A DNA stretch of 64,000 nt from Pirellulales bacterium (GTDB lineage: Bacteria; Planctomycetota; Planctomycetia; Pirellulales; PALSA-1355), in contig JALHMI010000014.1 in NCBI GenBank assembly GCA_022844125.1, positions 1-64,000 on the forward strand, written 5' to 3'. The notes under the pieces were generated by a model. That model searched no databases, had not been told where the DNA came from, and saw nothing but the letters and a program-made list of their open reading frames with translations. Below, one piece after another: positions 51,486 to 60,163 of the stretch (positions are counted from its first letter, which is position 1; the number at the start of each line of letters is the position of its first letter). Position numbers and translations under genes: made by a program.

Positions 51486-52148
51486 GTTCGTTTGCTCCTC
51501 AACGATCGAGACTTTGAAATCCCAGCCCTCATGCCGCCCTCGACTGGCGGAAGTATATCGCCCGAAGCGGCCACGACTCAAGTACCAAGGATCATCGTCC
51601 TCGGCCCCAGGGCGCGGCCTCCCGACTTCTAAGCACATCAAAAGCTTAGGACGTCTCCCGAATTCCGCGGCGGCCAGGCACGGACCGCTTATTCCGGAAG
51701 TGCCGGACAGAGGTGGACTCCACAACCGTTGGCACGGATCGTGCCGAGGCGGCCTGTCAACAAAAAAAGGGCCCGCCTGGCAACTCGATGTGCCAGGCGG
51801 GCCCTTCGACCGTGAAAAACAGGTGCGTCCCGAGTTGGGAAAATAGTCGCCATACCCCGGCGACCACCGCTAAGATTCACGGCTCGTCATTCATGTTCGC
51901 TGATCGCGTTTGCTCGCGGTTCGTGGCGAGTCGTCCCACTCTCCTCAAAACCACGCTGGGTCGAACGCGTTTGCGAAGATCGTAAAAGCACGCCGCGTGC
52001 CGAAGTAGCGATCCGCAATCGCAGTTTCTGCCGCAACCGCTCTAAGTCGCCAGCCGCAAATGAGTTCGATTCCTAACAGCCAACGTCAGACGCGCCGTCG
52101 GCCTGCCAGCACCGACTTGTAAAAATTGCAGAATGCCGCGTGGCAGCA
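51486..52148. other. Gene-free region with a strong minus-strand terminator
   Basis: About 660 bp without a convincing protein. It contains one strong intrinsic terminator for minus-strand transcription at 51762-51804. The region from 51805 to 52148 would be a 344-nt 3' untranslated segment of the minus-strand gene or a separate small RNA. Confidence 0.5.
51762..51804 (-). terminator. Strong intrinsic terminator
   Basis: Perfect 14-bp arms (51769-51782 and 51791-51804, GC-rich) around an 8-nt loop; on the minus strand the stem is followed by seven T residues (A-run at 51762-51768). Confidence 0.85.
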
Positions 52149-52580
52149 CTAAGAACTGCCCGTCAGCAGGCTCATGGTCATCGCCCGAAACACCGGCCCG
52201 GCCGTTACCAGCTCGCGATCCTCGGCCTGGCACAGGATGAGGCAAGTTGCATCCGCCGTGCGAAAGCTGCGAATCAGGGCAGTATTGGTGAGATCGAGGT
52301 AAAAGAAGTTCACGTCGTAGCCTCGTAACTCTTGTCCGGCCACCTCCTCGCTCGCCGGCTCGGCCTCGGAACCTTCGTATTCGGCCTTCAGGGCATTGAG
52401 CGTCTCGGCCGCCAGCTTCTTCGGGTCGGCGGATCGGTCATGAAGCACGACCGACCAGAACGCTCCGCCTGGACTATAGACCGTAACCGAGTTGTTGCCG
52501 GCAATTGCTTCCTGCTCATCCAGCGTCCAATTGTCGGGATACATAAAGCGTATCCCCAGCTTGTCGAATACGGCCGGCAC
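52149..52580 (-). CDS. Hypothetical protein with PsbP/DcrB-like N-terminus
   Basis: A 143-residue soluble protein. The start (KLGIRFMYPDNWTLDEQE) resembles the opening strand and turn of PsbP/DcrB-type domains, in which a YPxxW motif begins a beta sheet; the remainder alternates strands and helices (VTVYSPGGAFWSVVLHD). No signal peptide is seen. The start is a GTG at 52580. It is divergent from the TPR lipoprotein gene and followed by a terminator far downstream. Confidence 0.6.
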   Translation of the reverse strand: MPAVFDKLGIRFMYPDNWTLDEQEAIAGNNSVTVYSPGGAFWSVVLHDRSADPKKLAAETLNALKAEYEGSEAEPASEEVAGQELRGYDVNFFYLDLTNTALIRSFRTADATCLILCQAEDRELVTAGPVFRAMTMSLLTGSS

Positions 52581-52679
52581 GGCTGTCTCTCGCCATGGAA
52601 CATCGATGAATTCATAACGCCAGCGTCATTCTAGAGCTCCGGGTCGAGATCAGCCAGCACCGCTCGCCAGCCTGCCGCC

Positions 52680-52708
52680 TTGCCGGCAAGACCTCGATTT
52701 GCTATCGT
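52680..52708 (+). promoter_or_regulatory. Possible sigma-70 promoter of the TPR lipoprotein gene
   Basis: TTGCCG (52680-52685), an exact 17-nt spacer and TATCGT (52703-52708). It predicts transcription from about 52715, 55 nt before the ATG. The same -10 and spacing occur upstream of the Gfo/Idh gene. Confidence 0.4.
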
Positions 52709-52769
52709 TCGCGGCCCTTTTTCGGTCCGTCCGTCCGCTGGCCGCATCTCCTTTATCGTGGGCAAACGC

Positions 52770-53672
52770 ATGCCTCGACCGTGCTGCAATCGACCGTGCC
52801 GAGTGGCGCTGGCTGCGTCGCTGTGCGCCGCTGCGCTGGCCGGCTGCCGCACGCTCGATCGCGGGCCGGTCTCGCAATCGGTCGTTGAGGGCCGACAACT
52901 CACCCAGCAAGGTGTCAACGCCATGGATCGCGGCGACTGGCGGCGGGCCGAGTCGCTGCTCGAACGCGCAGTCTCCACCAGTGGCAAGGACGTCGACGCG
53001 CGCCGCAACTATGCTGAGACTCTCTGGCAACGTGGTGCCAAGAGGGACGCTCTGGCCCAGTTCGAAGCCGCCCGCGAGCTCGACGACTGCAACCCGGGGC
53101 TGGCGGTTCGCACCGGTGAAATTTATCTGGCCCTGGGACAAACCAACTCGGCCAGCGAAATGGTTGAGGTGGCACTGCGCGCCGATCCCAAGTTTGCCCA
53201 GGCCTGGGCGCTGCGCGGAAGTGTCGCGGCAGCCGGTGGCAAACAGCGTGAGGCGCTCGCCGACTTTCAGCGAGCGCTCGGCTACGCTCCCGACAGCTAC
53301 GACTTCGCGGTACGCGTCGCCGAGACGTATCGCGCCCTCAACGAACCCGAACAGGCTTTGGTGGCTCTGGAAACCCTGGCTGAACGATATCCGCCTGGCG
53401 AGGCGCCGCAACAAGTTCTGCACCTGCAAGGTTTAACCCTGGCAGCACTCGCTCGTCATGACGACGCGGCTCGCACGCTCGCCGCGGCCGCCCAGCGGGA
53501 GCGTCCCAACTCCGAGTTACTTTATCATCTGGCTCGGGCCGAGTTCGCCTCCGGCCGGCCGAAACACGCGCACTATGCGCTTCAGCAAGCGCTCGCGCAG
53601 GATCCCGCGCACGCGCCGAGCCAGGCCCTGGCCGCTCAACTCACTGCATCAAATACGCCAGTGCGACGGTAG
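52770..53672 (+). CDS. Tetratricopeptide-repeat lipoprotein
   Basis: A 300-residue protein with a lipoprotein signal (VALAASLCAAALAGC, lipobox LAGC) followed by about six TPR units. Alternating helices with the W/L-G-Y/F-A-P pattern of TPRs are visible from about residue 45 (GDWRRAESLLERAV) to 290 (HYALQQALAQDP). It is probably an outer-membrane or periplasmic scaffold. The ATG at 52770 is chosen over the ATG-initiated longer frame from 52680, which contains the promoter candidate. Confidence 0.88.
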   Translation: MPRPCCNRPCRVALAASLCAAALAGCRTLDRGPVSQSVVEGRQLTQQGVNAMDRGDWRRAESLLERAVSTSGKDVDARRNYAETLWQRGAKRDALAQFEAARELDDCNPGLAVRTGEIYLALGQTNSASEMVEVALRADPKFAQAWALRGSVAAAGGKQREALADFQRALGYAPDSYDFAVRVAETYRALNEPEQALVALETLAERYPPGEAPQQVLHLQGLTLAALARHDDAARTLAAAAQRERPNSELLYHLARAEFASGRPKHAHYALQQALAQDPAHAPSQALAAQLTASNTPVRR

Positions 53673-53966
53673 CCTGGCGACGACGCGGCAGCCGGTCCCC
53701 TGGGCTCCGGATCATCACTCCCCATGCGAACGTTACAACCGACCAGCGGGCCCCCCGAAAGATTTGCCCCCTGGGCTTCGGCGACCTAAGGTTGCATTGC
53801 GTGGGAGAGCCTACGCCCCAACTTTGCTGCGCCATGACGATCGACCGTAGCCAGCGCACGAGAGGTGCGTCTGGATTTGCTACCCGAAGGCCGAGGAACG
53901 CAATCGAGCGGCCGGCTTTCGACCGCCCTGTGAGAGCAGGGACACCTTTTCAAGGAGCCCGCAGTG

Positions 53967-54221
53967 ATGACACCGTCCACTGCATTGGATGCGCCGGCCG
54001 CTACGCCCGAAGCCCCCTTTGTCGATCGCCGCAGCTATGATCCTGGCGTGGGGATGCCCGGCCGCGAGCGCCGCCAGTTCACGAACAGCCACGAAGAGCT
54101 GTCGCCCGAAGCGCGCGAACTCGCCCAGGCGATTGACCAGTACAAGCTGACGCACCGCCGCCGCTTCATCACCTACGAAGAGATGCTGGGCGTCATCAAA
54201 TCGCTCGGCTATCAGAAGTAG
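53967..54221 (+). CDS. Small conserved protein of planctomycete type, function unknown
   Basis: An 84-residue soluble protein. The C-terminal half (LSPEARELAQAIDQYKLTHR, then RRFITYEEMLGVIKSLGY) is a helical module that I have seen as a recurrent short protein in planctomycetes, but I know of no assigned function. AAGGAG lies 9 nt before the ATG at 53967; a GTG at 53964 is also possible. It lies between the TPR gene and the transhydrogenase operon. Confidence 0.7.
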   Translation: MTPSTALDAPAATPEAPFVDRRSYDPGVGMPGRERRQFTNSHEELSPEARELAQAIDQYKLTHRRRFITYEEMLGVIKSLGYQK

Positions 54222-54236
54222 TCCAACAAGAGCCGC

Positions 54237-55748
54237 CTACAGCGACTTCACTTCCGCCACGAGCTTCGTCAGCGAGCTCTTGGCGTCGCCAAACAGCAGT
54301 GCCGTTTTCGGATCGTAAAACAGCTCGTTCTCGATCCCCGCAAAGCCTGGATTCATGCTCCGCTTGAGCACGATGATGCTCCTGGCTTGATCGGCATTCA
54401 GAATCGGCATCCCAAAGATGGGGCTCGAACGGTCATTCCGCGCCGCCGGGTTCACCACGTCGTTCGCGCCGATCACGAGCGCCACGTCCGCCCGCGGGAA
54501 CTGATCGTTGATCTCGTCCATCTCCAGCATCTTGTCGTAGGGCACGTTTGCCTCGGCTAGCAGCACGTTCATGTGCCCTGGCATACGGCCGGCGACCGGA
54601 TGGATCGCGAACTTCACTTCGCCGCCCCGTCTTTCGATCAGCTCGGCCAGTTCGCGGACCTGATGCTGGGCTTGAGCCACGGCCATCCCATAGCCCGGCA
54701 CCACGATCACTTCGCTCGCATAGGCCAACTGTGCCGCCGCGTCCTCGACCGAGACGCTCTTCACCGTCATCCCTGCGGAGCTCGCCTTGCCGGCCGTTTC
54801 GACCGGCGTGCCGAAGGCTCCGAACAAAACGTTCGCGAACGAGCGGTTCATCGCCCGGCTCATCAGGATTGAGAGAATGAAACCGCTGGCCCCGTCGAGC
54901 GCGCCCGCGATGATCAGTAGGTTGTTGCCCAGTGCAAAACCCATCGCCGAAGCCGCCAGCCCCGCATAGCTGTTCATCAGCGAAATCACGACCGGCATGT
55001 CCGCCCCGCCGATCGGAATCACGATCAGCACGCCCACGGCCAGCCCGGCGAGCACCATCAGGTAGAACACCGTCGTGTGACCGCCCCACGCCGTCGGCGC
55101 CAGCACCAGGTACAAAAACATCAGCGCGGTAACGGCAAACAGCCCGATGTTGGTCTCGTTTTGGAAGGGGTACGTAATCGGCGCACCCGGCAACAGCTCC
55201 TGCAGCTTTCCGAAAGCCATCAAACTGCCGGTGATCGTCAGCGAGCCGAACATCACTTCAAAGCCGAGCGCCGCCATCTCGACGTGTCCGACTTCTGTGC
55301 CCAGGATCCGCGTCAGAAAATCGAAGTGCGAAATGCCGACGAGCGTCGCCGCCAGCGCGCCGAACGCGTGCGAGATTGCCGTCCGCTGCGGAATCGCCGT
55401 CATCGGCATCCAGATCGAGATCGCCGCGCCTATCCCGGAACCAAGCAACAACCCCAGCAGAATCCACTTGTAGTCGAGGATCCGCGCGTCGATCAGCGTG
55501 CCGATCACGGCCACCAGCATGCCGGCCGCGGCCAGTTGCATCCCCCGGCGAGCTTTGTCGGGCGCGGTCAGCCCGCGCAAACCGAGAATAAACAACACGC
55601 TCGCGGCCAGGTACGAGCCTTCAATCAGGAACTGCCGCAACCCCTCATTCACCGCGCCGTGCGCATCGGCCGTGTGCTGAGCGAGCAGGGGAGTGGCGAG
55701 CAGATTGTCGAACAGGGGCAGGCTGGGCATCGTCGTTCCGTCGGTCAC
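54237..55748 (-). CDS. pntB: NAD(P)+ transhydrogenase beta subunit
   Basis: A 503-residue subunit of the proton-pumping nicotinamide nucleotide transhydrogenase, which drives NADPH formation from NADH with the proton motive force. The N-terminal half (about 40-290) contains the membrane helices and the C-terminal part the NADP-binding domain, with the typical segments VIVVPGYGMAVAQAQHQVREL and GRMPGHMNVLLAEA and the C-terminal GDAKSS. The GTG start at 55748 overlaps the stop of pntAB (GTGA). Confidence 0.95.
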   Translation of the reverse strand: MTDGTTMPSLPLFDNLLATPLLAQHTADAHGAVNEGLRQFLIEGSYLAASVLFILGLRGLTAPDKARRGMQLAAAGMLVAVIGTLIDARILDYKWILLGLLLGSGIGAAISIWMPMTAIPQRTAISHAFGALAATLVGISHFDFLTRILGTEVGHVEMAALGFEVMFGSLTITGSLMAFGKLQELLPGAPITYPFQNETNIGLFAVTALMFLYLVLAPTAWGGHTTVFYLMVLAGLAVGVLIVIPIGGADMPVVISLMNSYAGLAASAMGFALGNNLLIIAGALDGASGFILSILMSRAMNRSFANVLFGAFGTPVETAGKASSAGMTVKSVSVEDAAAQLAYASEVIVVPGYGMAVAQAQHQVRELAELIERRGGEVKFAIHPVAGRMPGHMNVLLAEANVPYDKMLEMDEINDQFPRADVALVIGANDVVNPAARNDRSSPIFGMPILNADQARSIIVLKRSMNPGFAGIENELFYDPKTALLFGDAKSSLTKLVAEVKSL

Positions 55749-56080
55749 CGCTCGTAGCGTTTGAACATCTTCAGCATGCGGTCGGTAATCATGAACCCGC
55801 CGACGACGTTAATCGTGGCCGCAGTCACGGCGATGAACCCGAGCAGAGTGCTGTAATAGCTGTGCTGAGCGCCGGCGGCGACCAGTGCGCCGACCAGCGC
55901 GATTCCGCTGATCGCGTTCGTGGCCGACATCAGCGGCGTGTGCAGCAAGGCCGGCACCTTGGTGATGATCTGAAACCCGATGAAGCCGGCCAGCACGAAG
56001 ACGTACAGCCGCAGGAACGACGTCGTCATCGGCGCGGCTTCCTGGGCCAGCAGCGGCACGCTATGGAGCAAATCCAGCAT
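55745..56080 (-). CDS. pntAB: NAD(P)+ transhydrogenase, membrane part of the alpha subunit (PntAB)
   Basis: A 111-residue protein with three to four membrane helices, equivalent to the C-terminal part of E. coli PntA; the family is split into PntAA and PntAB in many bacteria. The segment GFIGFQIITKVPALLHTPLM SATNAISG is the hallmark of this subunit. The ATG at 56080 is chosen over the longer frame to 56158. It overlaps pntB by 4 bp. The gap to pntAA is 363 bp, far larger than usual. Confidence 0.92.
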   Translation of the reverse strand: MLDLLHSVPLLAQEAAPMTTSFLRLYVFVLAGFIGFQIITKVPALLHTPLMSATNAISGIALVGALVAAGAQHSYYSTLLGFIAVTAATINVVGGFMITDRMLKMFKRYER

Positions 56081-56176
56081 CGGCGAGAGATATCCAGCGG
56101 CTAAGCAGCAGTCGATAGAAGTCACATCGCGGCCAATGCTACCCCGTCTTCCCCGCAAGATGCAAGGGGAAGGCCG

Positions 56177-56377
56177 TTGGGGCTCGATGCCGGGCTACGA
56201 CTAGTCCTGGTCGTGATGAAGTGCCTTGTTGCCGAAATCAAGGCGGTCGAACAGCTCATTCCGATCTGTGATGCTCAACTCCTGACCCATCTAACGCTGA
56301 CCGGATACCGACCGGGCCTGATCATCAACTTCAACACCTCGCTGATCAAGTACTGTATCAAGCGCATCGCTCGATAG
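56177..56377 (+). pseudogene. GxxExxY-family protein, C-terminal remnant
   Basis: The 66 codons here end in sequence typical of the C-terminus of GxxExxY (TIGR04256) proteins: LVAEIKAVEQLIPICDAQLL followed by LTGYRPGLIINFN. The N-terminal half (which holds the GxxExxY motif itself) is missing; upstream frame sequence back to 56105 shows no similarity. The family has a PD-(D/E)XK-like core, D-x(n)-ExK. The ExK pair remains (EIK), but the preceding Asp position reads RLVLVV instead of RLDLVV, so the remnant is probably inactive. It lies on the plus strand between two minus-strand transhydrogenase genes. Confidence 0.75.
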
Positions 56378-56443
56378 GCTAGTTGCTAACAGAACATCTT
56401 CTTTGTGCCCTTCGTAACTTCATGGTTCCCACGTTTTCCCACT

Positions 56444-57643
56444 TCACTCCAGCTCAATCGCCCCTTCCATCCAGTCCTTCTCCGCAGGCTTGATGCCTAA
56501 CAGCTCGCGCACGGTCTCACTAACCACCTGGCCGTCTTTTGCTACCAGTGTGTCGCGCGTGATCTCGTCCTTGGTGTCGATGTTCCACGCGCCCTCCTTG
56601 GTCGTCAGGTGCGCAAGCAGCGTCGTCACGTTCTTGGCGAACATCTGGCTCGCGTGATTCGGCACTTCGGCCGCCAAGTTCGTCGGTCCCAGGATCGTCA
56701 CGCCATCAACCACGACCGTCTCGCCCGGTTTGGTCAGCTCGCAGTTCCCGCCGCGCTCGGCCGCCAGGTCCACGATCACCGAACCCGGCGCCATCGCTTC
56801 TACCATCTCGGCGGTCACCAGCGTCGGCGCTGGCTTGCCCGGAATCGCTGCTGTGGTGATCAGCACATCCTGGTTGGCCACGACTTCGCGCATCGCCTCA
56901 CGCTGCTTCTGATAAAAGTCTTCATCCATTGCCCGGGCATAGCCGCCTGCCGCCTCTGCGCCCGAGCCTGCCGGGGCCGCGCTCGACTCGACGAACTTCG
57001 CCCCCAGGCTCTGCACTTGTTCTTTCACCGCGGCGCGCACATCCGTCGCCGAAACAACCGCCCCCAGTCGCTTGGCCGTGGCGATCGCCTGCAAACCGGC
57101 CACGCCCGCGCCGAACACAAACACCCGGGCCGGTGTGATCGTGCCGGCAGCCGTGGTCATCATCGGGAAGATCTTGGGAAGCGTCGTCGCCGCCAGCAGC
57201 ACCGCTCGATAACCCGCAATCGAAGCCTGCGAGCTGAGTACGTCCATCGCCTGGGCCCGGCTGATCCGTGGCACCATTTCCAGGGCGAACAGCGTCACGC
57301 CGCGCTCGGCCAGTTCCTGCACGGCGGCCGGCTGGTTGAGCGGATCGGCCAGCCCGATCACTACCTGCCCCGAGCGCAGGTTCGCCAGGTCCACTCGCCC
57401 AGCCCCGGGATTCGCCCCCAGCGTGCGAACCTGCAGCAGGCAGTCGGCCTGCAAAGCTTCCGCTCGCGAAACGACCTCGGCCCCTTTCTCCGCGTAATGG
57501 GCGTCGGTAAACCCTGCCCCCTCGCCGGCTCCGGATTCGATCCGAACGGTCCAGCCCGCTTTCACCAAGGGCGTTACCGAGGCAGGGATCAGGGCGACCC
57601 GGCGTTCACCGGGAAATGTCTCGCGAAGGGCAGCTACGATCAT
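56444..57643 (-). CDS. pntAA: NAD(P)+ transhydrogenase, NAD-binding alpha subunit (PntAA)
   Basis: A 399-residue soluble, NAD(H)-binding subunit. It starts with MIVAALRETFPGERRVALIP, followed by the alanine-dehydrogenase-like fold; the NAD-binding turn is VFVFGAGVAGLQAIATAKR, and the segment RMD-like loop reads YARAMDEDFYQKQ. The ATG at 57643 is the family start; the frame is open to 58012, which would enter the rplM gene region. It is the first gene of a pntAA-pntAB-pntB operon on the minus strand, with an unusual 363-bp insertion after it. Confidence 0.95.
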   Translation of the reverse strand: MIVAALRETFPGERRVALIPASVTPLVKAGWTVRIESGAGEGAGFTDAHYAEKGAEVVSRAEALQADCLLQVRTLGANPGAGRVDLANLRSGQVVIGLADPLNQPAAVQELAERGVTLFALEMVPRISRAQAMDVLSSQASIAGYRAVLLAATTLPKIFPMMTTAAGTITPARVFVFGAGVAGLQAIATAKRLGAVVSATDVRAAVKEQVQSLGAKFVESSAAPAGSGAEAAGGYARAMDEDFYQKQREAMREVVANQDVLITTAAIPGKPAPTLVTAEMVEAMAPGSVIVDLAAERGGNCELTKPGETVVVDGVTILGPTNLAAEVPNHASQMFAKNVTTLLAHLTTKEGAWNIDTKDEITRDTLVAKDGQVVSETVRELLGIKPAEKDWMEGAIELE

Positions 57644-57741
57644 GGTCAGCGGGGGGCTCGAGCGGGGTGATGGCCAGCAGAAACGGCCGATTGTGGCAGA
57701 ATTCGCGACAAGCGAAAAGCGAGTGATTGCTTCATCAACCA

Positions 57742-57769
57742 TAAAGCCAGGGGAATACCTTCCCCTGGA
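57742..57769. repeat. 28-nt palindromic repeat, copy 2
   Basis: Identical over 28 nt to 23724-23751, including the inverted repeat CCAGGGGAA-N4-TTCCCCTGG (57747-57768). Here it lies between divergent genes rather than after a stop codon, so a terminator role does not explain it. Confidence 0.85.
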
Positions 57770-57818
57770 GCGACCCATGATGCCCGCCACGGCCCATAAA
57801 CTTATGTCTCTCCCCGCC

Positions 57819-57847
57819 TTGAACGTTTTGCAGTAGGCCGCTAAATT
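57819..57847 (+). promoter_or_regulatory. Possible sigma-70 promoter of rplM-rpsI
   Basis: TTGAAC (57819-57824), an exact 17-nt spacer and TAAATT (57842-57847). It predicts a leader of about 145 nt before the ATG at 58000, long enough for a regulatory structure; none is recognised. Confidence 0.4.
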
Positions 57848-57999
57848 AGTGGTTTCCCCCAGGGACGCTGGAGGCCGCGTGGGAGGTACCGGCTTCGCGA
57901 CCCAGGTGAGAATCCTCGCTTGCGAACCCCTCGCGGATTCGCAGCAACCCGATCCATGACCCCGAATACATCGACCCTGAAATAACGACGAGTGAAAGC

Positions 58000-58449
58000 A
58001 TGCAGACGGCAACCGTCAGAAGCTATATGGCCAAGGCCGGCGAACTCGAGAAGCAGTGGTTTGTCGTCGACGCCACCGACAAGGTCGTCGGCCGGCTGGC
58101 CAGCGACATCGCCATGATTCTGATGGGCAAACACAAGCCCACCTACACCCCGCACGTCGACACGGGCGACTTTGTCGTCGTGGTCAACGTCGAGAAGATC
58201 CAGCTCACCGGCAAGAAGTGGGACCAGAAGGTTTACACCTGGACCACCGGCTATCCCGGATTGAAAAGCGAAACCGCTCGGACCCGGTTCGAACGCGACC
58301 CAGGCTCGATCCTCACCGAAGCCGTCCGCCGGATGCTGCCGAAGAACAAGCTCGCTCGCCACATGCTCGACAAGCTGAAGGTCTACACGGGCGACAAGCA
58401 CCCGCACCAGGCCCAGAATCCGCAGCCCAAAGAGCTGGCCGTAAAGTAA
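58000..58449 (+). CDS. rplM: 50S ribosomal protein L13
   Basis: A 149-residue ribosomal protein with the family features WFVVDATDKVVGRLASDIA, then VVVNVEKIQLTGKK and GMLP-type motif AVRRMLPKNKLARHML. The first nine residues (MQTATVRSY) form the expected N-terminal extension. It is followed 67 bp later by rpsI in the usual bacterial order. Confidence 0.97.
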   Translation: MQTATVRSYMAKAGELEKQWFVVDATDKVVGRLASDIAMILMGKHKPTYTPHVDTGDFVVVVNVEKIQLTGKKWDQKVYTWTTGYPGLKSETARTRFERDPGSILTEAVRRMLPKNKLARHMLDKLKVYTGDKHPHQAQNPQPKELAVK

Positions 58450-58516
58450 GCCATCCGCGTCGCATCGCGGAAATCGAAGAACCCAACCTCACCGCCGGAT
58501 TGAGAAAGTAACAGCG

Positions 58517-58927
58517 ATGGCAGAAGCCAAAGTGAACAAGTCGAATGACACCCTCGGCACCGGACGCCGCAAGACTTCGGTGGCTCGCGTCCGCATTCGC
58601 CCCGGTAAGGGCAACATCACGATCAACGATCGTCCGTTCGAAGTGTACTTCGTTAACGATCAGGATCGCCGCAACGTGCTCGCTCCGCTCGACAAGAGCG
58701 GCAAGCGCGATAGCGTCGACGTCACGATCCGCGTTCATGGTGGTGGCTCAACCGGCCAGTCGGGCGCCGTGATGCTCGGTCTCGCCCGCGCCTTGGTGAA
58801 GTTCGATACGGAAACGTTCGATCCGCTTCGTCACAGCCATCTGCTCACGCGCGACAGCCGCATGAAGGAACGCAAGCACTACGGTCTGCGTGGTGCCCGC
58901 CGTGGTACGCAGTTCTCGAAGCGTTAA
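58517..58927 (+). CDS. rpsI: 30S ribosomal protein S9
   Basis: A 136-residue ribosomal protein with the signature GTGRRKTSVARVRIRPGKG near the N-terminus and the C-terminal basic tail ERKHYGLRGARRGTQFSKR, whose terminal arginine contacts P-site tRNA in the ribosome. It is cotranscribed with rplM and followed by a strong terminator. Confidence 0.97.
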   Translation: MAEAKVNKSNDTLGTGRRKTSVARVRIRPGKGNITINDRPFEVYFVNDQDRRNVLAPLDKSGKRDSVDVTIRVHGGGSTGQSGAVMLGLARALVKFDTETFDPLRHSHLLTRDSRMKERKHYGLRGARRGTQFSKR

Positions 58928-58943
58928 TTCGAACATTCAAGTA

Positions 58944-58980
58944 GCCGAGTGCCGCACACCGCTGCGGCACTCGGCTTTTT
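58944..58980 (+). terminator. Intrinsic terminator after rplM-rpsI
   Basis: Perfect 13-bp arms GCCGAGTGCCGCA (58944-58956) and TGCGGCACTCGGC (58963-58975) with a 6-nt loop, followed by TTTTT. Confidence 0.92.
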
Positions 58981-59034
58981 CCATTGTTGGCCCACGTGAA
59001 GCCGCATCGTGGCCGCGGTTGTTCCGCTTTCGGC

Positions 59035-59970
59035 TTAGCAGGCCTCGCTAAACGCCAGGCTCGCCGCTCCCGCCAGTCCAGCGTCGTTTCCCAATTCAGC
59101 CTTCACTATCCGCACGCTGCCAACCGGGACCATCGTCGCCCGAGCTGCGCATGCTTCCATCGCCGGCCGCCAAAGCTCGAACTGTGCGTCGCCCAGACCG
59201 CCGCCGAGCACGACCACCTCGGGCATGAACGTGTGCAGTACGGTCCAGGTCGCCATCTCCAAAGCGCGCTTCACGCGCTCGATGATTCTGGCCGCGTTCG
59301 CATCACCACGCTCGCAGGCCGCCAGCACCGCGCGGCTGTCGTCCCATCCAAAGGCCTTTCCTGCCTCGGCCACAGCCGTTCCCGAGGCGATCGCCTCCAA
59401 ACACCCCCGCGTCCCGCAGTAGCATGCCGGTGCGGCGTCCCCTTCAGAAGCGAACTGGGCGATCGGCATGTGTCCTAGTTCGGGATGCTCTCCCCGCACA
59501 CCGCGATAGATGCGACCCTCGAGCACGACGCCGCCACCCACTCCAGTGCCAAGCGTCAGCATCACGACTCGCGAGGCTCCCCGTGCCGCGCCGGCAAACC
59601 ACTCACCTAGCGCCGCAGAGTCCGCGTCGTTCTCCAGGTAGGCCGGCTTGCCCAGCGCCGTCCGCAGCGGAGTCACGATGTCGCAATTGCTCCAGGTAGG
59701 TAGCGTGTAAGGATTGTCAATAACGCCCCGCTGGGCACTCACGGGCCCTGCACATCCAACTCCCACTCCGCACAGCTCACGGCGGGTCCAGCCAGCCCGG
59801 GCCAACACTTCGTCCCCGGCGGCGAGCATCCGCTCAACCGCCTGGCCGAAGCCCCGTTCGGCCTCTGTAACCAGCGACGTCTGGGCATGGATCCTGCCCG
59901 CACTATCGACCGCTGCCACGGCGATTTTGGTCCCGCCGATATCGATTCCCAGGGCTCGCCGCTCGCTCAT
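59035..59970 (-). CDS. ROK-family sugar kinase (glucokinase-like)
   Basis: A 311-residue cytoplasmic kinase of the ROK family. The phosphate-binding loop GIDIGGTKIAVAAVD opens the protein, the catalytic Asp is in ENDAD, and the zinc-binding motif CYCGTRGCLEAIASG and EXGH (HPELGH) are complete. It likely phosphorylates glucose or a related hexose. There is no fused helix-turn-helix, so it is a kinase rather than a ROK repressor. It is divergent from the DUF4097-like lipoprotein gene. Confidence 0.9.
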   Translation of the reverse strand: MSERRALGIDIGGTKIAVAAVDSAGRIHAQTSLVTEAERGFGQAVERMLAAGDEVLARAGWTRRELCGVGVGCAGPVSAQRGVIDNPYTLPTWSNCDIVTPLRTALGKPAYLENDADSAALGEWFAGAARGASRVVMLTLGTGVGGGVVLEGRIYRGVRGEHPELGHMPIAQFASEGDAAPACYCGTRGCLEAIASGTAVAEAGKAFGWDDSRAVLAACERGDANAARIIERVKRALEMATWTVLHTFMPEVVVLGGGLGDAQFELWRPAMEACAARATMVPVGSVRIVKAELGNDAGLAGAASLAFSEAC

Positions 59971-60163
59971 GACTGCTCCGAAGTTGTCGTCTGATGCTCA
60001 AAATTCCTGCCGAGCTGCTAATATCGGGTGAGGCTTCCTGGACCGCAACCAATCCTTGGCCGAGGGAGTTTTGCCGGCCGGGGCCAAGATCCGCCCTCTG
60101 CCGGCGAATACGCCTCTGAAGCCCCGCTCTTCGATTGCAAACCAACCACAGGGAATTCGTGCC

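Larger units (their letters stand above)
57644..57999. other. Divergent intergenic region between pntAA and rplM
   Basis: A 356-bp gap with no gene. It contains copy 2 of the 28-nt palindromic repeat at 57742-57769 and a promoter candidate for rplM at 57819-57847. Confidence 0.6.

Noticed and set aside
52060-52090. tRNA-like T-arm (GAGTTCGATTCC) in the gene-free region
   Set aside because: The flanking bases do not pair into a T-stem, and no acceptor, D- or anticodon arm is present.
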